Shown: positions 7,688 to 15,278, counted from the first letter of the stretch. The stretch: DNA of 19,052 bases from Candidatus Nitrosomarinus sp. (GCA_003702465.1 REGF01000011.1:1-19052), one strand, 5' to 3'. Made by a program: numbers and translations. The notes: generated by a model from the sequence alone, not told the origin.

Positions 7688-8649
7688 TCGATTTTAACAT
7701 GGCATGCTGAATAATGTTCTTTTTCAATTTCTTCTAAATTTGGTTCAATTGTACATTTTTCAATTTCATATGGACATCTCCCCCTAAACTTACACCCTTC
7801 AATTTTTTTTACTACTTGTTCGTCTTTAATCCTGATATTCCTTTCTTTGAAGAGATTTTCTGGATTTGGCTCTGAAATTGCATCAATTAATGCCTGTGTG
7901 TATGGATGTTTAGGGTTGTCTAAAACTTGGTTAATTGGACCTATTTCAACAATTTTGCCTAAATACAAAATCCCTATATTTTGACCAAAATATTTGGCTG
8001 TAGCTAAATCATGTGTAATATAGACAAATGAAATATTGAATTTTTTTTGTAATTCTCTCATCAATTCTAATATTTCAGCTCTGATTGATACATCCAGCAT
8101 TGAAACTGGTTCATCAGCCAAAATTATTTTTGGTTTTATTGCTAATGCTCTAGCTAAAACTACTCTTTGTCTTTGTCCTCCTGATAACATATGCGGGTAT
8201 TTTTTACTAATTTCTTCAGCAGGTTCTAATTTGACTTCTCGTAGTACTTCAAGAATTCTGTTGTTAATTTCATCCTTATTCAATACGTTGTGAATTTCAA
8301 GTGGTTCTGAAATAATTTCTTTAATTCGCATTCTTGGATTAATTGAATCATACGGATCTTGATGAATCATTTGACAATTCATTCTAATTTTTTGTAGATT
8401 TCTTTTTTCATCATCTATTTCCTGTTGTTCAAAAATTATTTTTCCTGAATCAGGTTTTAGAGATTTTAAAATTAGTTTTGCTATTGTTGATTTTCCAGAA
8501 CCTGACTCTCCTGCTAAAACAAATACTTCCCCTTGTTTTATTGAAAATGAAATATCATCTACTGCTTTGACTGTAGATGTTTCAGATGTAAACATTTTCT
8601 TTTTAATAAAATATTTTTTTAAATGTTCAATTTTTAATATTTCTGCCAA
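7684..8649 (-). CDS. Oligopeptide/dipeptide-type ABC transporter ATP-binding protein (OppF/DppF-like)
   Basis: A 321-residue ABC ATPase with all motifs: Walker A GESGSGKST (47-55), Q-loop Gln97, signature LSGGQ (155-159), Walker B IILADEP (175-181) with Glu180, D-loop SMLD (183-186) and switch His213. The segment NPKHPYTQAL (245-254) and the tail with Cys286, Cys292, Cys299 and Cys316 form the oligopeptide-transporter-specific C-terminal region. In some relatives these cysteines hold an iron-sulfur cluster. Such ATPases normally work in pairs with two permeases and a binding protein; none of those is in this window, so partners must be encoded elsewhere or are missing. The start is TTG at 8649, the only start codon between an in-frame stop at 8656-8658 and the conserved N terminus. 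Its stop overlaps the smc stop by three shared bases inside a four-base overlap. Confidence 0.88.
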   Translation of the reverse strand: MAEILKIEHLKKYFIKKKMFTSETSTVKAVDDISFSIKQGEVFVLAGESGSGKSTIAKLILKSLKPDSGKIIFEQQEIDDEKRNLQKIRMNCQMIHQDPYDSINPRMRIKEIISEPLEIHNVLNKDEINNRILEVLREVKLEPAEEISKKYPHMLSGGQRQRVVLARALAIKPKIILADEPVSMLDVSIRAEILELMRELQKKFNISFVYITHDLATAKYFGQNIGILYLGKIVEIGPINQVLDNPKHPYTQALIDAISEPNPENLFKERNIRIKDEQVVKKIEGCKFRGRCPYEIEKCTIEPNLEEIEKEHYSACHVKID

Positions 8650-8694
8650 TATCTGTTATTGATTAATCCAGTATATCAAGAAATATGTCTATGC

Positions 8695-8702
8695 CTAATT
8701 TT
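8695..8702 (+). promoter_or_regulatory. Possible TATA-like box of egtD
   Basis: CTAATTTT is centred about 29 bases before the ATG at 8728. The sequence is weak and called mainly on spacing. Confidence 0.3.
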
Positions 8703-8727
8703 GTAAGAAGAATTTTAAGTCAATTCT

Positions 8728-9765
8728 ATGACAAGTTGTTGTTTGAGTGATTTTTCCTATAAAAAATTAAATTATAAAAAATATGTAGTTGATTCTCGAC
8801 TTCGTTATTTTAAACCTCATGCAACAAAAATTGAAAAATCTTTTGCTGAAGAAATATCTTTTAGTCTATCTCAGGATTCAAAATTCATTAATCCTAAATT
8901 TTTTTATGATTCTACTGGGTCGTCATTATTTGAAACAATATGTTCTTTACCTGAATATTACCCAACTAGAACTGAAATTGAAATCCTAAAAAGTTTAGAA
9001 TCTGATTTACTTCCTTTTCTTGATAAAGAAACTAAACTCGTTGAACTTGGGAGTGGGGCATCAGTAAAAACTAAGTTGATAATTGATATTTTTACAAAAT
9101 TGCAGAGTAAAACTGATTATTTCCCAATTGATATTTCTGAAATTCTTGCTGAAAGTTCTGAACAACTATTGAAAGATTATGAAACTCTACACATTACTGG
9201 AATAATTGACACATATGAAGGAGGTTTAGAATTTCTTAAAAATTATGATGAGAAAAAAAATCTAATTATTTTTCTTGGTTCTAGTTTTGGTAATTTTACT
9301 CCTGACGATGGAAAACTATTTCTAAAAAATATTTTTTCAACAATGAAATCTGGTGATCTTTTCTTAATTGGTTTAGATTTAGTTAAAGATAAAAATATTT
9401 TAGAATCTGCATATGATGATTCTGCAGATGTTACTGCTCAATTCAATCTTAATGTTTTATCCAGAATAAACAATGAACTTGATGGTGATTTTGATCTTAA
9501 CAATTTTTCACATTATTCCATTTACAATGAAAATGAACAACGAATTGAAATGAATTTAAAATCACTTATGCCTCAATCTGTAATTGTTTCAAAATCTAAT
9601 TTACATTTACAATTAGTAAAAAATGAATTAATTCATACTGAATATTCTCATAAATATACAGTAAATCAAATTAAACAAATCCTTAACGATGCTGGATTTG
9701 AAATTAAAAAGATGTGGTTAGATGAAAAAAAATATTTTTCATTAACCTTAGTTTCTAAAAATTAA
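8728..9765 (+). CDS. egtD: L-histidine N-alpha-methyltransferase EgtD (ergothioneine biosynthesis)
   Basis: A 345-residue SAM-dependent methyltransferase that trimethylates histidine to hercynine, the first step to ergothioneine. Family landmarks are PKFFYDSTGSSLFE (56-69), LPEYYPTRTE (74-83), the SAM-binding VELGSGAS (105-112) and FLGSSFGNF (182-190) with Asn189. Near the C terminus, HTEYSHKY (303-310) puts Glu305 and Ser307 in the arrangement that binds the histidine side chain in characterised EgtD, which supports histidine as substrate. The length fits the family (~320-340). The ATG is the only good start; the first ~18 residues, with adjacent cysteines 4-5, are an extra lead. The partner gene egtB is convergent immediately downstream, the two stops overlapping in TTAA, so the pair is linked by position but transcribed separately. 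Confidence 0.93.
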   Translation: MTSCCLSDFSYKKLNYKKYVVDSRLRYFKPHATKIEKSFAEEISFSLSQDSKFINPKFFYDSTGSSLFETICSLPEYYPTRTEIEILKSLESDLLPFLDKETKLVELGSGASVKTKLIIDIFTKLQSKTDYFPIDISEILAESSEQLLKDYETLHITGIIDTYEGGLEFLKNYDEKKNLIIFLGSSFGNFTPDDGKLFLKNIFSTMKSGDLFLIGLDLVKDKNILESAYDDSADVTAQFNLNVLSRINNELDGDFDLNNFSHYSIYNENEQRIEMNLKSLMPQSVIVSKSNLHLQLVKNELIHTEYSHKYTVNQIKQILNDAGFEIKKMWLDEKKYFSLTLVSKN

Positions 9766-11072
9766 GTATTTTCTACACATCTAAATCCAGAAAATAGCCA
9801 TCTTTCATCTAATCTGAAGAAATTCCTATAGCTACCTCTAATTGACATTTTTGGAGTTCCAAATGAACCTCCTCTCAAAACTTTCTGGTTTGTGAACCAT
9901 TTATCGTTATATTCATCAAATCCTGTTTTGAAACCTGGATACCCAACAAATTCTGAAGATGTCCATTCCCATACATCTCCTATCATCTGCTCACATCCAG
10001 ATGGACTTTTTCCACTCGGGTATGTGCCTATTTCTGTACATCCCCAATGGTATGATTCCAATAAATTACAATTTTCTTCTGTAGGAGTGTTGTTTCCCCA
10101 TGGGAATATTGTTTTTTCTTGTTTTGTTTCATTCCAACATGCTGCTTTTTCCCATTCTGCTTCTGTTGGTAATCTTTTTCCTGCCCATTTACAATATGCA
10201 TCTGCTTCATAGTAACTTACATGACATACTGGTTCATTTGGATTAATTTTTCTAATTCCTAAAAAGTCTCTTACATACCATTCGTCATCAATTTTTTCCC
10301 AATACATTGGAGATTTCCAATTATTTGATTTGACTTTTTCCCATCCATCTGATAACCAATACTTGTAAGTTTCATATCCTCCATCATTCATAAATTCCAA
10401 ATATTCTCTATTTGTAATTGGAAAAATTCCTATTTCATAATCTTCAAGATATGTTTTATGTTCTGGTAATTCTATATCATAAGAAAATTCTTTTCCGTTA
10501 TATCCCATCTCAAATATTCCTCCTTTAATTTTTACAAATTCTTTTTGTTTATTCTCTTGAATACTTTTTTTATTTTTTCTTACTGGTAGGTATTGTTCTG
10601 CAAGAAGATGTTGTAAATCATATACTAGTAATTCTTGATGTTGACATTCATGATGGAATCCTGTAATGATTAATTTTTTTTCTTGATCATTTAATTCATG
10701 AGTTTCAATAAACTTTTCAACTTTTTGATTTATTGTATTGAAATATTGAAATATTTCATTTGTAGTTGGTCTTGATATGATGCCTCTGAGTCCTTTATCG
10801 TGAGGTAAACCAAATTGTTGATAATATGAATTCAAATATTCTGAAAGTTCTTTTGAATGAAATTTGTAATTTTTATCTATTTTGCTAATTATTGCCTCGT
10901 AAATCCAACTAACGTGCCCTATGTGCCATTTTGGTGGGCTCATATATGGTGCTGTTTGAACCACAAAATCATCTTTTTCTAAATTTTTTACTAATTCTAA
11001 AGTTCTATTCCTTGTCTCTTTGAATTGTTGTAATAATTCATTATTTTTTTGTAATTCTGGATTAAGTGTCAT
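9762..11072 (-). CDS. egtB: Hercynine oxygenase / sulfoxide synthase EgtB
   Basis: A 436-residue non-haem iron enzyme that joins hercynine to a cysteine-containing thiol with O2, forming the C-S bond of ergothioneine. The N-terminal DinB-like domain has an iron-ligand candidate, His50 (KWHIGHV), and the HX3HXE motif His141, His145, Glu147 (FHHECQHQE). A linker precedes the C-terminal formylglycine-generating-enzyme-like domain (about 180-434), with GGIFEMGYNG, PVCHVSYYEADAYCKWAGKRLPTEAEWEKAA (in part), GDVWEWTSSEF and RGGSFG. Length and domain order are standard. No gamma-glutamylcysteine ligase (egtA), egtC or egtE is next to it, so whether it uses gamma-glutamylcysteine or free cysteine is open. 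OvoA-like activity cannot be excluded, but the nearby egtD favours ergothioneine. A TATA-like box lies 27 bases upstream of its ATG. Confidence 0.92.
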   Translation of the reverse strand: MTLNPELQKNNELLQQFKETRNRTLELVKNLEKDDFVVQTAPYMSPPKWHIGHVSWIYEAIISKIDKNYKFHSKELSEYLNSYYQQFGLPHDKGLRGIISRPTTNEIFQYFNTINQKVEKFIETHELNDQEKKLIITGFHHECQHQELLVYDLQHLLAEQYLPVRKNKKSIQENKQKEFVKIKGGIFEMGYNGKEFSYDIELPEHKTYLEDYEIGIFPITNREYLEFMNDGGYETYKYWLSDGWEKVKSNNWKSPMYWEKIDDEWYVRDFLGIRKINPNEPVCHVSYYEADAYCKWAGKRLPTEAEWEKAACWNETKQEKTIFPWGNNTPTEENCNLLESYHWGCTEIGTYPSGKSPSGCEQMIGDVWEWTSSEFVGYPGFKTGFDEYNDKWFTNQKVLRGGSFGTPKMSIRGSYRNFFRLDERWLFSGFRCVENT

Positions 11073-11094
11073 TAAGTCAAAAAAATTTTTTTTG

Positions 11095-11103
11095 TATTAT
11101 TAT
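11095..11103 (-). promoter_or_regulatory. TATA-like box of egtB
   Basis: The minus strand reads ATAATAATA, centred 27 bases before the ATG at 11072. It implies a leaderless transcript separate from proS, whose stop is at 11121. Confidence 0.4.
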
Positions 11104-11120
11104 GTTGCGCCAATTAATTC

Positions 11121-12563
11121 CTAGTACCCTCTAGCAAAAATTGGGACTGATGTGCTTTGTTCTTTACAATAAATGCATTTTTTAGATGTATTTTCACTAT
11201 TAAATGGAATTACTCTAATTTCTGCGCCTGTTTCCTCCTTGATCTTCTCTTCACATTCTAATTTTCCACACCATGGGGAATTGAAGAACCCTCCTTTTTC
11301 AATTTTCATTTTAAATTCATCATAACTTTCAATATCTATTGTATTCTCAAGTGCCTCTATCTTTGCTTTTTTCAACATTTCTGTTTGAATCTCTTCTAAA
11401 ATTATTGTAATTTCATCTACTTTTTTTAACTCTAGTTTAATTTTCTCATGATTATACCTCTTAGCTACAATCATAGTTTGATTTTCAATGTCTTTTGGTC
11501 CAATTTCAATTCTAATTGGTACGCCTTTTAATTCCCAATCATTAAATTTGTAACCTGGTGTAAATTCTTCTCTTGAATCTATATGGACTCTGAGATTTTT
11601 TGATTCTAATGAATTTGTAATTTCATTGACTTTTTCAATGACATTTTCTTTGTCATTATCATTTTTGTAAATTGGGATAATGACTACTTGTATTGGAGCT
11701 ACTTTTGGTGGTAAGACTAGTCCTTTATCGTCCCCATGTGCCATTATCATTGCACCAATTAATCTCCATGAAACTCCCCATGAAGTTTGCCATGCAAAAT
11801 GTTCTACATTATCTTTATCTGCAAATTTAACTTCAAATGGTTTTGAAAAATTTTGTGCTAGGAAATGGGATGTTCCCATTTGTAATGCTTTTCCATCTGG
11901 CATTATTGATTCCATTGTAGTTGTATATTCTGCACCAACAAATTTTTCCTTTTCACTTTTCTTACCTGTTGTTACTGGTATTGCTAATTCTTCTTCTACT
12001 GTATTTTTGTAAATGTCTAGAATTTTAATGACTTCTTTCTCAGCTTCTTCTTTAGTTGAATGAACGGTATGTCCTTCTTGCCATAAAAATTCTGATGTTC
12101 TGAGAAATGGTTTTGTTGCCTTTATCTCTGCCCTTAATGCAGTATTCCAAAAATTAATTTTTAATGGCAAGTCTCTCCAACTTTGAATCCATTTTGAATA
12201 TAGTGTGTATGCCAACGTTTCTGATGTTGGTCTTAATGCTAATCTATCTCCTACTTCATTTGTTCCTGAATGTGTTACCCAAAAAACCTCTGGATTAAAT
12301 CCTGCAAAATGTTTTTGCTCTTTTCCTAATAGTGATTCTGGAATTAAAATTGGCAAAAAACCATTTCTAATACCATTACGTGCAAATTTTTTATCAAATG
12401 TATTTCTTAGTGATTCCCAAATTGAATACCCATCTGGTCGTAGAACAATTAGTCCTTTAACTGGGGCATAATCTGCAAGCTTTGCCTTTAAAACTACTTG
12501 AGTGTACCATTCACTAAAATCCTCGTTTTTTGAGACTGTAATTCCAACATCTTGTTTACCCAA
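11121..12563 (-). CDS. proS: Prolyl-tRNA synthetase, archaeal/eukaryotic type
   Basis: A 480-residue class II aminoacyl-tRNA synthetase that charges tRNA-Pro. Seen in order are the N-terminal FSEWYTQVVLKAKLADYAPVKG block (about 17-38), the ALRPTSE substrate loop, motif 2 FLRTSEFLWQEGHT, the WGVSWRLIGAMIMAHGDDKGL-type motif 3 region, an anticodon-binding domain starting near 290, and a C-terminal zinc domain with Cys432, Cys437, Cys463 and Cys466. It ends Ala-Arg-Gly-Tyr, as typical for this type. The bacterial editing insertion is absent. The start is TTG at 12563: an in-frame TAG lies nine bases upstream and no ATG fits. A TATA-like box lies about 25 bases upstream. A four-cysteine small protein is encoded upstream on the same strand. 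Confidence 0.96.
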   Translation of the reverse strand: MGKQDVGITVSKNEDFSEWYTQVVLKAKLADYAPVKGLIVLRPDGYSIWESLRNTFDKKFARNGIRNGFLPILIPESLLGKEQKHFAGFNPEVFWVTHSGTNEVGDRLALRPTSETLAYTLYSKWIQSWRDLPLKINFWNTALRAEIKATKPFLRTSEFLWQEGHTVHSTKEEAEKEVIKILDIYKNTVEEELAIPVTTGKKSEKEKFVGAEYTTTMESIMPDGKALQMGTSHFLAQNFSKPFEVKFADKDNVEHFAWQTSWGVSWRLIGAMIMAHGDDKGLVLPPKVAPIQVVIIPIYKNDNDKENVIEKVNEITNSLESKNLRVHIDSREEFTPGYKFNDWELKGVPIRIEIGPKDIENQTMIVAKRYNHEKIKLELKKVDEITIILEEIQTEMLKKAKIEALENTIDIESYDEFKMKIEKGGFFNSPWCGKLECEEKIKEETGAEIRVIPFNSENTSKKCIYCKEQSTSVPIFARGY

Positions 12564-12580
12564 ACTAATCTATTGAGAAT

Positions 12581-12593
12581 TATTTTAATTAAT
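12581..12593 (-). promoter_or_regulatory. TATA-like box of proS
   Basis: The minus strand reads ATTAATTAAAATA, centred about 24-27 bases before the TTG start at 12563. This supports that start and a leaderless transcript. Confidence 0.4.
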
Positions 12594-12617
12594 GAGCCTT
12601 TCGTGAACTTTTTAAAA

Positions 12618-12908
12618 TTATTTTAGCGGTTCCCCTTTACAGAAAACTTCTCCCATTACTCTGCTCTGGAAATTTGGACAAATAAAACATTGTACAAATT
12701 GAATATCTTCTTTTAAAACAGGACATTCAACATATTCTTGTTTCATTCTTTTAAGCATTTTTGGACTGACTCCTTTGAGTTTCAATTTACCTTTTTCATC
12801 CATCATTCCTGATTCTTTTAATTCTGCTTTTAATGCATCAGGAAATTTTACTTTTTCTTCAGTCATTAAGATTTTGACATCATATTTTCGTTCAAGTTCT
12901 TCGACCAT
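12618..12908 (-). CDS. Small four-cysteine protein of unknown function
   Basis: A 96-residue soluble protein. The first ~58 residues are Lys/Glu-rich (lysine-led, basic around 37-57, with GVSPKMLKRMKQEY). The C-terminal third carries Cys62, Cys74, Cys77 and Cys90 in the arrangement C-x11-C-x2-C-x12-C, suited to a zinc or iron-sulfur site. No signal peptide or membrane segment. It has an ATG start with a TATA-like box about 27 bases upstream and ends 55 bases before the proS start, so it may be separately transcribed. I recall similar small proteins only as conserved hypotheticals of this archaeal group and do not recognise a named domain. The coding call rests on cysteine spacing, composition and the promoter. 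Confidence 0.72.
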   Translation of the reverse strand: MVEELERKYDVKILMTEEKVKFPDALKAELKESGMMDEKGKLKLKGVSPKMLKRMKQEYVECPVLKEDIQFVQCFICPNFQSRVMGEVFCKGEPLK

Positions 12909-12930
12909 ATTCTCATAATGTTATTCCGTG

Positions 12931-12940
12931 ATTTATTATT
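12931..12940 (-). promoter_or_regulatory. TATA-like box of the four-cysteine protein gene
   Basis: The minus strand reads AATAATAAAT, centred about 27 bases before the ATG at 12908. It lies in the gap shared with the divergent HAD phosphatase gene. Confidence 0.4.
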
Positions 12941-13004
12941 ACCGTTTTGAATATCTTTCATACTTTAATACAACCAGATTTTTAATTCCAAATTTTGTGC
13001 ACTA

Positions 13005-13013
13005 CTTTAATAT
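13005..13013 (+). promoter_or_regulatory. TATA-like box of the HAD phosphatase gene
   Basis: CTTTAATAT is centred about 36 bases before the TTG at 13045, placing transcription start some 9 bases ahead of it. This location is inside the longer reading frame from 12928, which argues against that longer start. Confidence 0.4.
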
Positions 13014-13044
13014 TATTAGGATTTTTTCTCAAATCAGAAATCAA

Positions 13045-13689
13045 TTGCTAGTAATTTTTGATGTTGAAGGAGTATTATTAGATGAAGAATATCTTCCAAT
13101 TCTTGCTGAAAAATTAAACAAAGAAGATGAAATTTGGGAAATTACTAAACAAGGAATTCAAGGTAAAATCAATTGGGAAGAAGGACTAAGAACTAGAGTT
13201 GCTGCATTAAAGGGATTGGATGAGAAGGTATGTCAAGAAGTAGCTGATAATTTACCCATTATGACTGGAGCTAAAGAGGCATGTAGAATTCTAAAAGCTG
13301 CTGGTTGGAAAATTATGGCAGTTTCTGGTGGTTTTACATTAATGATGGATAGATTACAAAAAGAATTAGGATTGGATCATGTTTTTTGTAATGATTTAAT
13401 TTTCAAAGATGGTAAATTAGATGGCGTTACAATAAATGTGGATTCTGATAAATCAAAATCTGCAAAAATCAAGATTGAAGAATGGGGTGAAAAGAAAGAA
13501 AATATTGTTTGTGTAGTTGATGGTGCAAATGATATTAAATTATTTGATGTCTGTGGATTGGGAATTGCTTATCGAGCTCAAGATCTAGTTAAAGACTTAG
13601 CTACAACCACACTTGAAGAAAAAGATTTATCTAAAATTCTTGATATCATTAACCAACACTATAAACTAGAATTACAAACTACTGTCTAA
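13045..13689 (+). CDS. HAD-family phosphatase, phosphoserine phosphatase (SerB)-like
   Basis: With a TTG start at 13045 this is a 214-residue HAD hydrolase, the usual SerB size. Motif I is FDVEGVLLD (5-13) with nucleophile Asp6. Motif II is AVSGGFT with Ser94. Lys136-Lys141 supply the motif III lysine. Motif IV is VVDGANDIKLF with Asp159 and Asp163. The most probable role is phosphoserine phosphatase, last step of serine synthesis. Motif I has Glu8 where SerB normally has a second Asp, as in the related ThrH group, and motif IV has Val158 where Gly-Asp is common, so another phosphomonoester is possible. The reading frame is open back to ATG 12928, but the extra 39 residues are unlike the family and contain the likely TATA box, so the TTG is preferred. 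The cofE gene follows 35 bases downstream and may share its transcript. Confidence 0.82.
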   Translation: MLVIFDVEGVLLDEEYLPILAEKLNKEDEIWEITKQGIQGKINWEEGLRTRVAALKGLDEKVCQEVADNLPIMTGAKEACRILKAAGWKIMAVSGGFTLMMDRLQKELGLDHVFCNDLIFKDGKLDGVTINVDSDKSKSAKIKIEEWGEKKENIVCVVDGANDIKLFDVCGLGIAYRAQDLVKDLATTTLEEKDLSKILDIINQHYKLELQTTV

Positions 13690-13724
13690 ACAATTTTTTA
13701 CTTCTTTATCTCTTAATAGAATAA

Positions 13725-14450
13725 TTGAAAATAACTCCAATTCATATTGAAAAAGAAATTAGTGTTGATGATGATCTTTCTAAAATTATTTTAGATTCCA
13801 CTGATGTGTGTGATGGAGATATTCTAGTTATTGCTCAAAAAATTATTTCTAAACAAGAAGGACGATTAGTTGAATTATCTACAGTTACTCCTTCACTATT
13901 ATCTGAAGGAATAAGCTCTCAATACAATAAGGATCCACGAATTGTAGAATTAGTCCTGTCTGAATCTAAGAGAATTGTTAGAATGAAAAGTGGATTAATT
14001 ATCACTGAAACTAATACTGGTTTTATTTGTGCGAATTCTGGAATTGATGAGAGTAATGTAGTAAATGGTTTTGCAACACTTCTTCCACTAAATTCTGATG
14101 AATCTGCAGAAAAATTGAGAAAAAAAATTTTTGATATTACTGGAAAAACCGTTGCAATAATAATTTCTGATACTTTTGGTAGACCTTTTCGAATGGGGCA
14201 AACAAATTGTGCTATCGGAATTTCTGGGTTACAACCTATTTTGGATTATTCTGGAACTTTAGATTCTTTTGAAAGAATATTGCGTGTAACTGCAATTGCC
14301 ATTGCTGATGAACTTTCTTCAGCTGCCGAATTAGTTATGGGTAAAACTACAAAATGTCCTGTTGCAATAATTCGTGATTATTCTTTTGATTCTAAAGAAC
14401 AAGGTATTCAAGATTTGATTCGACCTGAAAATGAAGATCTTTTCAAGTAA
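13725..14450 (+). CDS. cofE: Coenzyme F420-0:L-glutamate ligase CofE
   Basis: A 241-residue enzyme that adds gamma-linked glutamates to F420-0 using GTP, a late step in coenzyme F420 synthesis. Family segments are DGDILVIAQKIISKQEGR (30-47), the ITETNTGFICANSGID block (93-108), SDTFGRPFRMGQTN (148-161) and ELSSAAELVMGKT near 196-208. Asp108, Asp149 and Thr150 match in context the metal-binding residues known in archaeal CofE. The length equals the stand-alone archaeal form, without the C-terminal reductase domain fused in mycobacterial FbiB. It starts with TTG at 13725 (LKITPI), 35 bases after the HAD phosphatase stop, likely co-transcribed. No other cof gene is in the window. Confidence 0.93.
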   Translation: MKITPIHIEKEISVDDDLSKIILDSTDVCDGDILVIAQKIISKQEGRLVELSTVTPSLLSEGISSQYNKDPRIVELVLSESKRIVRMKSGLIITETNTGFICANSGIDESNVVNGFATLLPLNSDESAEKLRKKIFDITGKTVAIIISDTFGRPFRMGQTNCAIGISGLQPILDYSGTLDSFERILRVTAIAIADELSSAAELVMGKTTKCPVAIIRDYSFDSKEQGIQDLIRPENEDLFK

Positions 14451-14460
14451 TTTTATTGTG

Positions 14461-14495
14461 TGATAATTCTTTATCATATTAATTGAATTTTTTTA
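14461..14495 (+). terminator. Possible weak terminator after cofE
   Basis: TGATAA-TTCT-TTATCA (14461-14476) is a perfect six-pair hairpin with a four-base loop, starting ten bases after the cofE stop. A run of T follows at about 14489-14495. Archaea end transcription mainly at T-runs, so the T-run may matter more than the A/T-only stem. This could be chance in such A+T-rich DNA. Confidence 0.3.
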
Positions 14496-14510
14496 ATTTG
14501 TTAATTAGAC

Positions 14511-14518
14511 TTTAATAT
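14511..14518 (+). promoter_or_regulatory. TATA-like box of the tusA-like gene
   Basis: TTTAATAT, preceded by TTAGAC, is centred 27 bases before the ATG at 14542. This is clear leaderless-promoter geometry. Confidence 0.5.
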
Positions 14519-14541
14519 GACAAATTAGATTTAACCTTTGA

Positions 14542-14778
14542 ATGTCTGAATCTACTGAAAAAAAATTAGACGCAACTGGATTATTTTGTCCTGAACCTGT
14601 TTTTAGAACAAAAATTGAATTAGAAAAAATGCAAGTTGGAGAAATTATCAATGTTTCTGCTGATGATCCAGACGCTGAAGAAGATATTTCAAGATGGGTA
14701 ACAAGAAATGGTCATGAATTATTAAATTTGGACAAAGATGGTTCTGTTACTACTCTAAAAATTAAAAAATTAAAATAA
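14542..14778 (+). CDS. TusA/SirA-family sulfur carrier protein
   Basis: A 78-residue protein with the TusA-family fold signature: strand LDATGLFCPEPV with the reactive Cys16 in the CPxP motif (16-19), helix RTKIELEKMQVGEI, then VSADDPDAEEDISRWVTRNGHELL (in part) and a final strand. TusA-like proteins relay persulfide sulfur on this cysteine, for example to tRNA thiolation, molybdenum cofactor or sulfur oxidation systems. The recipient here is unknown, as no sulfurtransferase gene is adjacent. Full family length, own TATA-like box, ATG start. It ends four bases before the stop of the convergent coiled-coil gene. Confidence 0.9.
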   Translation: MSESTEKKLDATGLFCPEPVFRTKIELEKMQVGEIINVSADDPDAEEDISRWVTRNGHELLNLDKDGSVTTLKIKKLK

Positions 14779-14782
14779 TTTT

Positions 14783-15256
14783 TTATTCTAAAATTTTTTT
14801 CACTTCTTTATCGTAAAATTCTCTAAAATTCAAATTCATAGTTTTTTCATGCTCAAAACATCTTTTGCTTACATCTACTAAACTTTCTTTTACTTTTTTA
14901 CTCCATTGGCTTTGTTGTTTATCTTTTGAATTTGCAATGGATGGTGTTTCTTCAATTTGTTGCATGATTTTTTTCAATTCAGTTCCTAATTGATGAAATT
15001 TACTAATTTGTAATAGAAAGATACTTCCTTTTTCTTTATTGATGAGGTTCATCATATTATGAACTTGATTGTAATATGTAATGGATGATTCATTATATTT
15101 CTCTAAATCTGCTATCCTATTTTGCCAATATTCTTTAGAACTTTTTTCTTCAATTTTATAAGTAAATTGATTTTTTGCTAAAACTGAACCTAGTTTTAGA
15201 AGTTTTTCACTACTTTCTTTAATTTTTGTTTTAATTTCATCTGATTCTGAATTCAT
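14783..15256 (-). CDS. Predicted coiled-coil protein of unknown function
   Basis: From the ATG at 15256 this is a 157-residue, charged, mostly helical protein rich in Lys, Glu, Ser and Gln. It begins Met-Asn-Ser-Glu-Ser-Asp, with heptad-like leucine and isoleucine spacing at about 10-45 and 80-105. It has one cysteine (in KRCFEHEKT) and no membrane segment or recognised motif. The frame is open to an ATG at 15313, but that would overlap the upstream CXXC gene by 35 bases and add a Lys-rich lead of 19 residues. The ATG at 15256, 22 bases after the upstream stop, is preferred. It is probably the third gene of the trxB transcript, since no TATA-like box sits at the right distance. I cannot assign a function. 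Confidence 0.68.
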   Translation of the reverse strand: MNSESDEIKTKIKESSEKLLKLGSVLAKNQFTYKIEEKSSKEYWQNRIADLEKYNESSITYYNQVHNMMNLINKEKGSIFLLQISKFHQLGTELKKIMQQIEETPSIANSKDKQQSQWSKKVKESLVDVSKRCFEHEKTMNLNFREFYDKEVKKILE

Positions 15257-15278
15257 TATTATTAACTTAATTTTTACA

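Noticed and set aside
9892..10212. Plus-strand 106-residue open frame, and a minus-strand 60-residue frame at 10028-10210
   Set aside because: Both overlap the well-supported EgtB C-terminal domain.
12928..13044. N-terminal extension of the HAD phosphatase from ATG 12928
   Set aside because: Aromatic-rich, unlike the family, and it contains the likely promoter; TTG 13045 gives the normal N terminus right before motif I.
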